The notes below the pieces were generated by a model that was not told where the DNA came from, ran no database searches, and saw only the letters and a list, made by a program, of their open reading frames with translations. Made by a program: the position numbers and the translations under genes. From an uncultured Eubacteriales bacterium (GTDB taxonomy: Bacteria > Bacillota > Clostridia > Oscillospirales > UMGS1783), in NCBI GenBank assembly GCA_900555065.1, contig USJY01000020.1:1-10732 (forward strand): a stretch of DNA of 10,732 bases, read 5' to 3'. Shown in pieces: positions 1 to 6,895 of the stretch (positions are counted from its first letter, which is position 1; the number at the start of each line of letters is the position of its first letter).

Positions 1-803
1 TCACATTCCAGACCTCCATTTTCTGCGGCAAGTGCGAAATGTGCCAGAAGGGAATCTACAACCTCTGCGAAGACATCCACGCCATCAGCTGGGACTATGC
101 AGGTACTTTTGCCGAGTATGTCGCCATTCCCAAAGCGGCGCTCAACCTGGGCAATCTCGTCAAGGCGCCGGTCAACTTAAAAGACGAACAGGTCGCCCTG
201 GCCGAACCGCTGGCCTGTGTGATTAACGGACAGGAGTTTTTGCATATCATGCCTGGCGAAACCGTGCTCGTGATCGGCGCGGGGCCGATCGGCATTCTGC
301 AGGCAGAGCTTGCGCGTATGCAGGGTGCGAAGGTCATCATCGCCGAGTTCTCGGAAAACCGCCTGATGATGGCGAAAAAGTTCCACTATGAGTTTTATAT
401 CCACACCGCGAAAGAAGACCTCGTCGCCGAGACGAAAAAGCTGACCGGCGGCAAGGGCGCGGACGTCACCATTGTCACGGCGCCTGTGCGCGCGGTCCAG
501 GAACAGGCGATTGAAACGCTTGCGCTGCGCTGCCGCCTGTCCCTGTTCGGCTCCCTGCCTGCGGGCAAGTCCCAGATCACTATTGACAGCAGAACCATCC
601 ATTACAAGGAAATATCCGTCTACGGCGCGGCCTCGTCCACGGCGTACCAGATCCGTAAAGCGCTCGACATCCTGTCTGTCGGGAACATCCGCACCGACAT
701 GATCGTCACGCATACCGTGCCGCTGGACCGTATCCTCTATGGCCTGCAGCTCGCCATGTCGGGAGAGGCGCTGAAAGTCTATGTCAAAAACGAAGGGGTG
801 TAA
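1..803 (+). CDS. Zinc-dependent medium-chain alcohol/polyol dehydrogenase (5' partial)
   Basis: This is the C-terminal three quarters of a medium-chain NAD(P)-dependent dehydrogenase of the sorbitol/threonine dehydrogenase type; these enzymes oxidise a secondary alcohol to a ketone. The reading frame is open from base 3 and the true start lies before the window. The four cysteines of the structural zinc lobe are visible (codons at 24, 33, 42 and 66; CGKCEMC then LCE). They are followed by the family's EPLAC segment, whose Glu is close to the catalytic zinc, and a Rossmann motif (VLVIGAGPIGILQAE). The first catalytic Cys and His should lie in the missing part. The last 23 nt overlap the next gene, so the two are almost certainly co-translated. 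Linkage to a mannitol-dehydrogenase-like protein and a sugar kinase favours a polyol substrate, but this is inference. The family call is firm; the substrate is unknown. Confidence 0.9.
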   Translation, partial: TFQTSIFCGKCEMCQKGIYNLCEDIHAISWDYAGTFAEYVAIPKAALNLGNLVKAPVNLKDEQVALAEPLACVINGQEFLHIMPGETVLVIGAGPIGILQAELARMQGAKVIIAEFSENRLMMAKKFHYEFYIHTAKEDLVAETKKLTGGKGADVTIVTAPVRAVQEQAIETLALRCRLSLFGSLPAGKSQITIDSRTIHYKEISVYGAASSTAYQIRKALDILSVGNIRTDMIVTHTVPLDRILYGLQLAMSGEALKVYVKNEGV

Positions 804-1938
804 TACCAAGTCGAAAAAGGCTGTGTTGATCGGTGCGGGACAAATTGGCCGCGGCTTTATCGGCCAGGTCCTGTGCGAAGCGGGCTATGAACTGACGTTT
901 GTAGACGCTTCGCAGGCGCTGGTGGACAATATCAACCGATACAAGCAGTATAAAGTAATTGTGATGGGCGCGGGCGAACAGGAATACCTGATCGATCATA
1001 TACGCGCCTGCATGCCCGACACCGAGCAGGCGGTTGAGGCGCTGTGCGAAGCCTCGCTTGTGACGACGGCGGTCGGGCCGACCGCGCTTGCAAAGACGGC
1101 GACTACCATCGCCGCAGGGATCATACGCCGCATGGAGCGCGGCAGTGAAGAGCCCATGACCGTGATCGCCTGCGAAAACATGGAGTTCGGCTCCTCCAAG
1201 CTCTTTGAGAGCGTAAAGGAACACCTCAGCGCGGCGCAGCTGGACTACTGCGAGCGGTATATCGGTTTTCCGGACGCGGAGGTGTCCCGCATGGTTATGC
1301 CCATTGAGGACGAGAACCCGCTGACGGTTAAGGTCGAGCAGTACAAGGAGTGGGTTGTGGACAGCGCGAAGGTCAGGGGCGACCTGTCGGGAATACGGGG
1401 CATTGAGCTTTCCGACAACCCGACGGCGTATATAAAACGCAAGATGTTCACTCTCACCGGCCATGCCATGCTCGGCTATCTCGGCTACCGCAAGGGGCTT
1501 CGTTACATATATGAGGCCGCTTATGACGACGAGATTTTTCACACTGTATTCACGGCGCTCACCGAGTGCGGCAAGGGCTGGTGCGGAGAGTATAACATGC
1601 CCGAGGAGAATTTTAACGAGTATATCTGTATTATGATGCGGCGGTTCGCCGACACGCGTATGGTTGACCCGTGCGTGCGCCCCTGCCGCCAGCCGATGCG
1701 CAAGCTGTCCCAGGGCGAACGCTTTATCGAGCCCGCTTTGACCGCGCTCAAGCACGGCGTAGAGCCTGTCGGGATTGTAGCGGGAATCAGAGCGGTGCTG
1801 GATTATGATTACGCCGAAGACGAACAGGCGGTTGAACTGCAGCGGCGCATTGCCGCGGAAGGGCTGCCCGCCGTACTCGAGCAGGTCTGCGGCCTGCGCC
1901 CCGGCGAGCGTTTGATGCAGATGATTCTGAATGCGTGA
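781..1938 (+). CDS. Mannitol-1-phosphate 5-dehydrogenase-like protein (mannitol dehydrogenase family)
   Basis: A 385-residue member of the mannitol dehydrogenase family, closest by eye to MtlD, which interconverts mannitol-1-phosphate and fructose-6-phosphate with NAD. The N-terminal nucleotide-binding motif is GAGQIGRGFIG (residues 18-28), followed by MtlD-like segments LVTTAVGP and VIACENM. The C-terminal helical domain follows from about residue 200. MtlD normally has a catalytic Lys-x4-Asn-x2-His. Here residues 221-228 read KMFTLTGH, so Lys and His are kept but the Asn is replaced and one residue is missing. Activity or substrate may therefore differ. The ATG at 781 is preferred because later starts (GTG 823, TTG 826) would cut into the first beta strand, and a GGAGAGG lies upstream. 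It overlaps the preceding dehydrogenase by 23 nt and is followed closely by the PfkB kinase. No mannitol PTS genes are visible. Family is sure, substrate uncertain. Confidence 0.88.
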   Translation: MSKTKGCNTKSKKAVLIGAGQIGRGFIGQVLCEAGYELTFVDASQALVDNINRYKQYKVIVMGAGEQEYLIDHIRACMPDTEQAVEALCEASLVTTAVGPTALAKTATTIAAGIIRRMERGSEEPMTVIACENMEFGSSKLFESVKEHLSAAQLDYCERYIGFPDAEVSRMVMPIEDENPLTVKVEQYKEWVVDSAKVRGDLSGIRGIELSDNPTAYIKRKMFTLTGHAMLGYLGYRKGLRYIYEAAYDDEIFHTVFTALTECGKGWCGEYNMPEENFNEYICIMMRRFADTRMVDPCVRPCRQPMRKLSQGERFIEPALTALKHGVEPVGIVAGIRAVLDYDYAEDEQAVELQRRIAAEGLPAVLEQVCGLRPGERLMQMILNA

Positions 1939-1941
1939 AGC

Positions 1942-1949
1942 GGAAGGAG
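1942..1949 (+). promoter_or_regulatory. Ribosome binding site of the PfkB kinase
   Basis: GGAAGGAG lies 8 nt before the ATG at 1958 and decides the start. The in-frame ATG at 1931 lies upstream of this site and overlaps the end of the preceding gene. It would add nine residues (MREAEGVRA) with no homology value, so 1958 is chosen. Confidence 0.7.
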
Positions 1950-1957
1950 TCAGGGCT

Positions 1958-3088
1958 ATGCGGAAAAAAGTAGTTTCGGCAGGGCTGGTGTGCCTGGATG
2001 TAACGCCTGTGTTCCCGCCCACCTCGAAAAAGGCGGCCGACATTTTTGTGCCGGGCCGGCTTATTGAGGTCGGCGACGTCGAGCTTGCGACGGGCGGCTC
2101 CGTGGCGAACACCGGCCTCGCCATGCGGAAGTACGGCCTGGACGTGACGCTGATGGGCATGGTCGGCCGCGATCCGTTCGGCCGCATTGTCATGGATATA
2201 CTTGAAAAGAGCGGGAATGTGGACGGCGTGATTGTGACGGATAAGTGCAGCACCACATACAGTATTGTGCTGGCCCCGCCCGGCGTCGACCGTATATTTC
2301 TGCACTTTCCGGGCTCGGACGACGTATTCAGCTATGACGATGTGGACTATGAGAAGGTGCGCGGCGCGGATCTGTTCCACTTCGGGTACGCGTCGCTCAT
2401 GCGCAGGCTGTACGAAAACGGCGGCGACGGTCTGATCCGTATGTTCCGCAAAGTCAAGGAGCTGGGCGTGTTGACCTCGCTTGACATGGCGGCGATCGAC
2501 CCGCATTCCGATGCGGCGAAAGCCGACTGGCGCGCGATCCTTAAAAAGCTGATGCCGTATGTGGACTTTTTCGTGCCCAGCGTCGAGGAGCTGTGCTTCA
2601 TGCTGGACCGGGAGCGGCACGCTTCGTGGCTGGCCCGCGCGGGCGGAGAGGACGTGACAGGGTTCCTTGACGTGGAGCGGGACGTCAAACCACTGGCGGA
2701 ACAGCTTGTGGCCTGGGGCGGTAAGGCTGTCTTTATCAAGTGCGGACGGCCTGGACTGTACCTGTACACCGCACCCGAGGAACGCATGGCGCAGCTCGGC
2801 GAACGTTTCCGGGACTGGGCCGACAAACGCATTTTTGAGCTGAGCTATGCTGAGGACTGTTTTAAAGCGGCTACCGGTGCGGGCGATACGAGCATTGCGG
2901 CTTTTTTGAAGGCAATGCTGGAGGGATACGCGCCTGAACGCTGCCTGCAGCTGGCCACAGCAGCCGGCGCATGCTGCGTCACGGCCTATGACGCGCTGAG
3001 CGGACTGCTTCCTTTTGCGGAGATGGAACAACGCATAGACGCGGGTTGGGCCAAACTGCCGCTGGAAAATCGGAAACAGGATGCATAG
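1958..3088 (+). CDS. PfkB-family carbohydrate kinase
   Basis: A 376-residue sugar kinase of the PfkB/ribokinase family, which transfers phosphate from ATP to a sugar or sugar-derivative hydroxyl in the cytoplasm. The start at 1958 has a strong ribosome binding site. The N-terminal strand (VVSAGLVCLDVTPVF) is followed by the substrate-side signature GGSVANTGLAMRKYG (from residue 46) and GMVGRDPFG. The ATP-site signature TGAGDTS is at residues 306-312, with Asp310 as the expected catalytic base. The protein is some 50-70 residues longer than a typical ribokinase. The extra length appears to lie between VPSVEEL and the ATP-site signature, where two charged stretches (HASWLARAGGEDVTG and ERFRDWADKR) interrupt the usual layout. 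It is the last gene of the operon, 20 nt after the mannitol-dehydrogenase-like gene. It probably phosphorylates the product of one of the two dehydrogenases. PfkB substrates cannot be told by eye. Confidence 0.9.
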   Translation: MRKKVVSAGLVCLDVTPVFPPTSKKAADIFVPGRLIEVGDVELATGGSVANTGLAMRKYGLDVTLMGMVGRDPFGRIVMDILEKSGNVDGVIVTDKCSTTYSIVLAPPGVDRIFLHFPGSDDVFSYDDVDYEKVRGADLFHFGYASLMRRLYENGGDGLIRMFRKVKELGVLTSLDMAAIDPHSDAAKADWRAILKKLMPYVDFFVPSVEELCFMLDRERHASWLARAGGEDVTGFLDVERDVKPLAEQLVAWGGKAVFIKCGRPGLYLYTAPEERMAQLGERFRDWADKRIFELSYAEDCFKAATGAGDTSIAAFLKAMLEGYAPERCLQLATAAGACCVTAYDALSGLLPFAEMEQRIDAGWAKLPLENRKQDA

Positions 3089-3137
3089 CGAAAGCCTGCG
3101 CCGGGCAGACTGTGTCAGAGAGAGTGCAATGAATATA

Positions 3138-3179
3138 GAACAGGGGGACGTCTTCCAGCGCGGAGGACGCCCCCTGTTC
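3138..3179 (+). terminator. Long hairpin closing the dehydrogenase-kinase operon
   Basis: GAACAGGGGG, a bulged A (3148) and CGTCTTCC (3149-3156) pair with GGAGGACG and CCCCCTGTTC (3162-3179) around a 5-nt loop, giving 18 base pairs with one G-T pair. It starts about 50 nt after the kinase stop, where a terminator is expected. The following bases (ATATGAGTTTATTCTT) are only moderately T-rich, so this is not a textbook intrinsic terminator and may be partly bidirectional or an mRNA 3'-end stabiliser. Confidence 0.6.
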
Positions 3180-3762
3180 ATATGAGTTTATTCTTCGGGT
3201 TTGATAAAAAGCGGTTACGGCTCAATCCGAACACGGCAGATTCGAAACAATGATATCCAAAGACGGCGGTTTATGTGTATTTCCTGCTCTTATATCGAAT
3301 TGCATTCTTGATATATACGCCTTTATGGCGGGGACTTGCTGGGTTGAACGCTTTGTTGGCGATACTTATCATCAACTGCATGCATTGCCCTTTGACTTTA
3401 TATACGTTATATGCTGGCTCAAAATGGCGTTGCATATATGCCAATAACTCGTGCGTTCCAATTGAGTGGAACTCTTGTGAAACTTGATGCGGAGAACCTG
3501 GTGCGTATTTCAAGAAAAGATAAGTTTATGGTTCTCCTCCGAATATACAACTGGGATATATCAGAAAAAGCATCAAGCGCTGCGGATGGATTCAGGCGGC
3601 GTAAAAGACGGTACGCGGGATGATCCGCTGTGCTTTTGCAAGACAGGGGAGATTCTCTGGACGCAGAGGGCTTGGGACGAGTCGGAGTCGCCCGCCATGA
3701 CTTGGTTTCGGCCTTCGTTGCAAACTGCGAAGGCCGCGTATTCATGTCCGCGTTGACAATTG
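3180..3762. other. Intergenic stretch between convergent operons, AT-richer, possible gene remnant
   Basis: There is no convincing intact gene here. Bases 3240-3600 are visibly richer in A and T than both flanking operons, with runs such as GATATATACG and TATATACGTTATATG. All open frames are short (up to about 100 codons) and none has a good ribosome binding site with a recognisable product. The only stretch that reads like protein is + strand 3396-3623, encoding segments such as TLVKLDAENLVRISRKDKF and MVLLRIYNWDIS. Its style faintly recalls the C-terminal beta domain of GH39-type glycosidases, but this is a guess. A decayed or horizontally acquired fragment is possible. A second hairpin lies at 3709-3736. 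Confidence 0.4.
3709..3736. repeat. Inverted repeat in the convergent gap
   Basis: CGGCCTTCG (3709-3717) and CGAAGGCCG (3728-3736) form a perfect 9-bp stem with a 10-nt loop. Neither side is followed by a T-run, so it is not a standard terminator. It lies 26 nt from the hairpin at 3763-3797 and may help stop transcription from either operon. Confidence 0.45.
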
Positions 3763-3797
3763 AAGGGCGGCCACAGATGTAGTCTGCGGCCGCCCTT
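3763..3797 (-). terminator. Hairpin downstream of gpsA
   Basis: AAGGGCGGCC (3763-3772) pairs perfectly with GGCCGCCCTT (3788-3797). After an A/C mismatch, CAGA pairs with TCTG around a 5-nt loop. It begins 18 nt after the gpsA stop (reading on the - strand) and is the likely end of the yceD-to-gpsA transcript. The sequence after it on the - strand (CAATTGTCAACG) has only a weak T-run. On the + strand it is followed by TTTAACG, so it could act in both directions for the two convergent operons. Confidence 0.6.
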
Positions 3798-3814
3798 TAA
3801 CGTATAAAATCGTA

Positions 3815-4828
3815 TCAGTTTCTTGTTTCTTGGAACCATTCCTGCTCGTTTTCGTGCTTTTTATTGCGGCGCATGAGCCGGTCGAGCGTCGGCATCGCCT
3901 GTTCGCCCTCGTACAGAACGCCGTGAATGGCCTCCACGATGGGCATTTCTATCCCATGCTCCTTGGCGACGGCATAGACGGCCTTTGTCGTGGTGTATCC
4001 CTCCACCGTACCGACCTTGGCGACCGCCTGCTCCGGCGACATACCGGAGCCTATGAGCACGCCGGCCCGCTTGTTGCGCGAATGCTGGCTGATGCAGGTT
4101 ACAATTAGGTCGCCGATGCCGGTGAGTCCGGTAAACGTCTCCGGCCGGCCGCCAAAGGCGACGCCGAGACGCATCATTTCCGTAATCCCGCGGGTCATGA
4201 GCGCAGCCTTGGTATTGTCGCCCATACCCATGCCGTCAAGCATGCCGACGGCCAGCGCCATGACGTTCTTAATCGCACCGCCGAGTTCCACGCCGGCAAG
4301 GTCGGTCGAGGTGTACAGGCGCAGTGTGGGGTTCATCATTTCATCCTGGATGCGGCACGCGTCCTCCAGCTTTTCCGAGGCGACGACACAGAGCGTTGGG
4401 ATGCCGCGTGCGACTTCTTCGGCATGGGAAGGGCCGGACAATACAGTGACCCTGGCCTTAGGCAGTTCAGACAAAATGACTTCCGACATGCGCATAAACG
4501 AACCGTTCTCAATCCCTTTGGCAAGGCTTACGACAATGGGGGCGGACACAACCTCGCGCAGGGCGGCCGCCACGCTGCGCACCGCGCCGGAGGGGACCGC
4601 GATGATGCAGATGTCCGCTTTAGCGGCGCAGGACAGATCCGTCGTCAGCCCAATCTGTTCCGGAAGGACGATGCCGGGCAGCAGCCGCGCGTTACCGCGC
4701 ATGTTTCTAAGGCTCTCTATTTCCTCGGCATAAGGGGACCACAGGGTCAGCGCGTGTCCGTTCTGGAGCTGATTGACCGCCATGGCCATGCCCCAGCCGC
4801 CGCTGCCCAGTATCGCGATGTTAGCCAT
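3815..4828 (-). CDS. gpsA: NAD(P)-dependent glycerol-3-phosphate dehydrogenase
   Basis: GpsA reduces dihydroxyacetone phosphate to sn-glycerol-3-phosphate in the cytoplasm, supplying the backbone for phospholipids. The 337-residue length is normal for the family. The N-terminal Rossmann motif is GSGGWGMAMA (residues 8-17). The conserved LSGPSHAEEVA segment is at 130-140, and the catalytic lysine of GAIKNVMA is Lys187. The segment TGLTGIGDLIVTC (233-245) is followed by SRNKRAG, where the Arg-Asn pair (251-252) binds the substrate phosphate. The ATG at 4828 has GGAGGAGG on the - strand at 4838-4845. The start overlaps the plsY stop region by 8 nt, so gpsA and plsY are translationally coupled. 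That fits their consecutive reactions: GpsA product is the PlsY acceptor. It is the last gene of the operon. Confidence is very high. Confidence 0.98.
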   Translation of the reverse strand: MANIAILGSGGWGMAMAVNQLQNGHALTLWSPYAEEIESLRNMRGNARLLPGIVLPEQIGLTTDLSCAAKADICIIAVPSGAVRSVAAALREVVSAPIVVSLAKGIENGSFMRMSEVILSELPKARVTVLSGPSHAEEVARGIPTLCVVASEKLEDACRIQDEMMNPTLRLYTSTDLAGVELGGAIKNVMALAVGMLDGMGMGDNTKAALMTRGITEMMRLGVAFGGRPETFTGLTGIGDLIVTCISQHSRNKRAGVLIGSGMSPEQAVAKVGTVEGYTTTKAVYAVAKEHGIEMPIVEAIHGVLYEGEQAMPTLDRLMRRNKKHENEQEWFQETRN

Positions 4829-5489
4829 TGGTTTTGTCCTCCTCCTTCGCGCTCTTTTTGTTCCAGAGCAGCTTGCGTTCTTCGCCTTTGATCAGACGCA
4901 TGAGGTTCGACCGATGCGTGAACAGGATGAACAGCCCGAATATGGACGCGGTGATAACGTATATGGTAGTATACATTTTGGAGTTGCCGTCCATAAAATG
5001 GCTGATGATAAACGCGGACAGAGGACAGGTTATCACGACCGACAGCGAAGCTGCGGACATGTATCCGCTTGCGAGCAACACGGCGAGAAATACGGGCAGC
5101 ATCATGCAGAACATGCGGTAGTCCAGCATCAGCAGCGCGCCGCCGATGGCGGCCACGCCCTTGCCGCCGCGAAAGCGGAATATGACCGGGTACACGTGCC
5201 CGATGGCGACGAACAGAGCGGCGAGCACGGCGGCAAGGCGTTCGGTATAGCCAAACATAACGACCTTGCCAAGATAAACTGCAAGCGCGCCTTTGCCGAT
5301 ATCGCAGAGCATAACGATCGTCCCAAGCACCGGCCCAAAGGTGCGGAAGGTGTTGGTTGTGCCGGCGTTGCCGCTGCCGTAGTTGCGAATATCCTTATTG
5401 AATATGATTTTGGAGAAGATGATGGAAAAATTCAGGTTCCCGATAAAATAAGCCACGACGGCAGTGAGTACATATCTCCAAAAGTCCAT
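4821..5489 (-). CDS. plsY: Glycerol-3-phosphate acyltransferase PlsY
   Basis: PlsY is the membrane enzyme that moves an acyl group from acyl-phosphate to the 1-position of glycerol-3-phosphate, giving lysophosphatidic acid. The 222-residue protein is hydrophobic with several membrane helices (for example residues 4-20, 53-72, 85-103, 126-145 and 174-191). All three family motifs are visible: GSGNAGTTN (38-46), DIGKG (63-67) and GHVYPVIFRFRGGKGVA (97-113). A basic, hydrophilic tail (about 195-222) ends the protein and is somewhat longer than in many PlsY proteins. The ATG at 5489 lies 3 nt after the der stop, with AAGGAGG inside the end of der, so translation is coupled. Its usual partner PlsX, which makes acyl-phosphate, is not in this window and must be elsewhere. 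Very secure call. Confidence 0.97.
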   Translation of the reverse strand: MDFWRYVLTAVVAYFIGNLNFSIIFSKIIFNKDIRNYGSGNAGTTNTFRTFGPVLGTIVMLCDIGKGALAVYLGKVVMFGYTERLAAVLAALFVAIGHVYPVIFRFRGGKGVAAIGGALLMLDYRMFCMMLPVFLAVLLASGYMSAASLSVVITCPLSAFIISHFMDGNSKMYTTIYVITASIFGLFILFTHRSNLMRLIKGEERKLLWNKKSAKEEDKTNG

Positions 5490-5492
5490 TGC

Positions 5493-6830
5493 CTAACGGC
5501 CTCCTTTTTTCTCGTCGCGTTCGCGCACGATCATCCGGATAGGCGTCCCATCCAACCCAAAGGTCTCCCGGATACAGTTTTCCAGGTATCTTCGGTAGGA
5601 GAAATGAAACAATTCCGCATCGTTGACAAAGGTTACAAAGGTAGGCGGCCGTACGGCGGACTGCGTAATGTAGAACAGGCGCAGGCGGCGGCCCTTGTCG
5701 GACGGCGGCTGCACGCGCGCCACCGCTTCGGCCAGCATGGCGTTGAGGGTGCCCGTCGTGACCCGCATACTGTTCTTTTCGTTTACCTGCCGGATCAGGG
5801 GGAACAGCTTTTGAACCCGCTGGCCCGTCTTTGCTGAAATGAACAGGATGGGCGCGTAGTCCATAAAGCCGAGCTTCTGCCGGATCTCCTTACGCGCAAG
5901 ATCCATGGTCCGGTGGTCTTTCTCCGTAATATCCCACTTATTGGCCACGATGACGCTGGCTTTGCCCTTGTCGTCGGCATAGCCGGCAATTTTGGTGTCC
6001 TGCTCCGTCACACCGTCGCGCGCGTCGATCAGGATCAGAACGACGTCGGCGCGCTCTACCGCCATAAATGCGCGCAGGACGCTGTAGCGTTCCACAGACT
6101 CCTCCACGCGGCTTTTGCGCCGGACGCCGGCGGTGTCGATGAGCAGGTATTTGCCCGTCTCGTTTTCATAGTATGCGTCGATCGCGTCGCGGGTCGTGCC
6201 CGCCATGTCCGAAACGATCGAGCGTTCAACACCCAGTATCCGGTTGAGCAGCGAGCTTTTGCCCACGTTCGGCTTGCCGACGATGGCCACCTTGATAATC
6301 TGCTCGTCCTGCGCATCGTCTTCCCGCGCGGGGAACAGGGCGCAGGCCGCGTCGAGCAGGTCGCCCGTACCGTGTCCGTGTACTGAGGAGACGGGATAGA
6401 GCTCCTCGCCCAGGCCCAGGTTGTAAAACTCGTAGAATTCGGGCGGGACGTCGCCCACGCGGTCGCACTTGTTGACGCACACCAGCACAGGCTTGCTGCT
6501 GCGGCGCAGAATGTCGGCAATCTGCATATCGGTCGCCGTCAGACCTGCGGTGATGTCCGTCACAAACAGGATAACGTCCGCATTGTCGATTGCGATATCA
6601 GCCTGCTCCCGGATTTTGGACAGAATAATATCACCGGAATCAGGCTCCAGCCCGCCGGTGTCTATCAGGGTAAATTCATGGTCCAGCCAACTGCAGTCGG
6701 CGTACAGTCTGTCGCGCGTCACGCCGGGCAGATCGTCTACGATGGAGATGCGATGTCCGGCCAGCTTATTAAATAGGGTGGATTTCCCCACGTTCGGCCG
6801 GCCGACGATCGCCACAATCGGTTTCGCCAT
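5493..6830 (-). CDS. der: Ribosome-associated GTPase Der (EngA)
   Basis: Der is an essential GTPase with two tandem G domains that helps mature the 50S subunit. The 445 residues contain G domain 1 with P-loop GRPNVGKS (10-17), DTGG (57-60) and NKCD (120-123). An acidic linker (REDDAQDEQ, about 169-177) follows. G domain 2 has GKPNVGKS (185-192), DTAG (232-235) and NKWD (297-300). The C-terminal KH-like domain runs from about 355 to the end and includes PPTFVTFVND and FSYRRYLEN. The start is placed at the ATG at 6830, because GGAGG on the - strand (6836-6840) sits 5 nt upstream and the protein then begins MAKPIVAIVGRPNVG, as in other Der proteins. A GTG at 6848 is in frame but lies before that site. 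The gene is 65 nt after rpmF, with a hairpin between, and directly before plsY. Confidence 0.98.
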   Translation of the reverse strand: MAKPIVAIVGRPNVGKSTLFNKLAGHRISIVDDLPGVTRDRLYADCSWLDHEFTLIDTGGLEPDSGDIILSKIREQADIAIDNADVILFVTDITAGLTATDMQIADILRRSSKPVLVCVNKCDRVGDVPPEFYEFYNLGLGEELYPVSSVHGHGTGDLLDAACALFPAREDDAQDEQIIKVAIVGKPNVGKSSLLNRILGVERSIVSDMAGTTRDAIDAYYENETGKYLLIDTAGVRRKSRVEESVERYSVLRAFMAVERADVVLILIDARDGVTEQDTKIAGYADDKGKASVIVANKWDITEKDHRTMDLARKEIRQKLGFMDYAPILFISAKTGQRVQKLFPLIRQVNEKNSMRVTTGTLNAMLAEAVARVQPPSDKGRRLRLFYITQSAVRPPTFVTFVNDAELFHFSYRRYLENCIRETFGLDGTPIRMIVRERDEKKGGR

Positions 6831-6835
6831 GGTCG

Positions 6836-6840
6836 CCTCC
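6836..6840 (-). promoter_or_regulatory. Ribosome binding site of der
   Basis: GGAGG on the - strand, 5 nt before the ATG at 6830. It rules out the upstream in-frame GTG at 6848 as the main start. Confidence 0.7.
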
Positions 6841-6851
6841 GTATGCACGTC

Positions 6852-6887
6852 TAAAAAAAGAGAGAAGGAAACAACAGTCGCCCTCTC
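6852..6887 (-). terminator. Hairpin with T-tract between rpmF and der
   Basis: On the - strand, GAGAGGG (6887-6881) can pair with CCTTCTC (6868-6862) with one G-T pair around a 12-nt loop. It is followed at once by TC and seven T residues (6859-6853). On the other side a run of six A residues (6897-6892, overlapping the rpmF stop) can extend the stem against the T-run. This is the layout of an intrinsic terminator and could work in both directions. It probably reduces read-through from yceD-rpmF into der, since no separate der promoter is obvious. The stem is short, so efficiency is likely partial. Confidence 0.5.
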
Positions 6888-6895
6888 GTGCTTTT

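Noticed and set aside
1931..1957. Upstream ATG for the PfkB kinase
   Set aside because: The ribosome binding site at 1942-1949 lies downstream of it, and the ATG at 1958 gives the usual N-terminal strand.
784..3181. Long - strand frames (490 and 464 codons) opposite the MtlD-like and PfkB genes
   Set aside because: They have shadow composition, no family motifs, and start or end without signals. The + strand genes have clear family motifs.
3640..3760. Possible tRNA or structured small RNA near the hairpin at 3709-3736
   Set aside because: No cloverleaf, anticodon arm or CCA pattern could be drawn; only the simple stem is supported.
4773..5837. A 354-codon + strand frame opposite plsY and the end of der
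   Set aside because: It is antisense to genes with all expected motifs, and its translation is rich in His, Gln and Asp repeats without a fold signature.
6831..6848. GTG start for der
   Set aside because: It precedes the GGAGG site and would add six residues before the conserved Der N-terminus.
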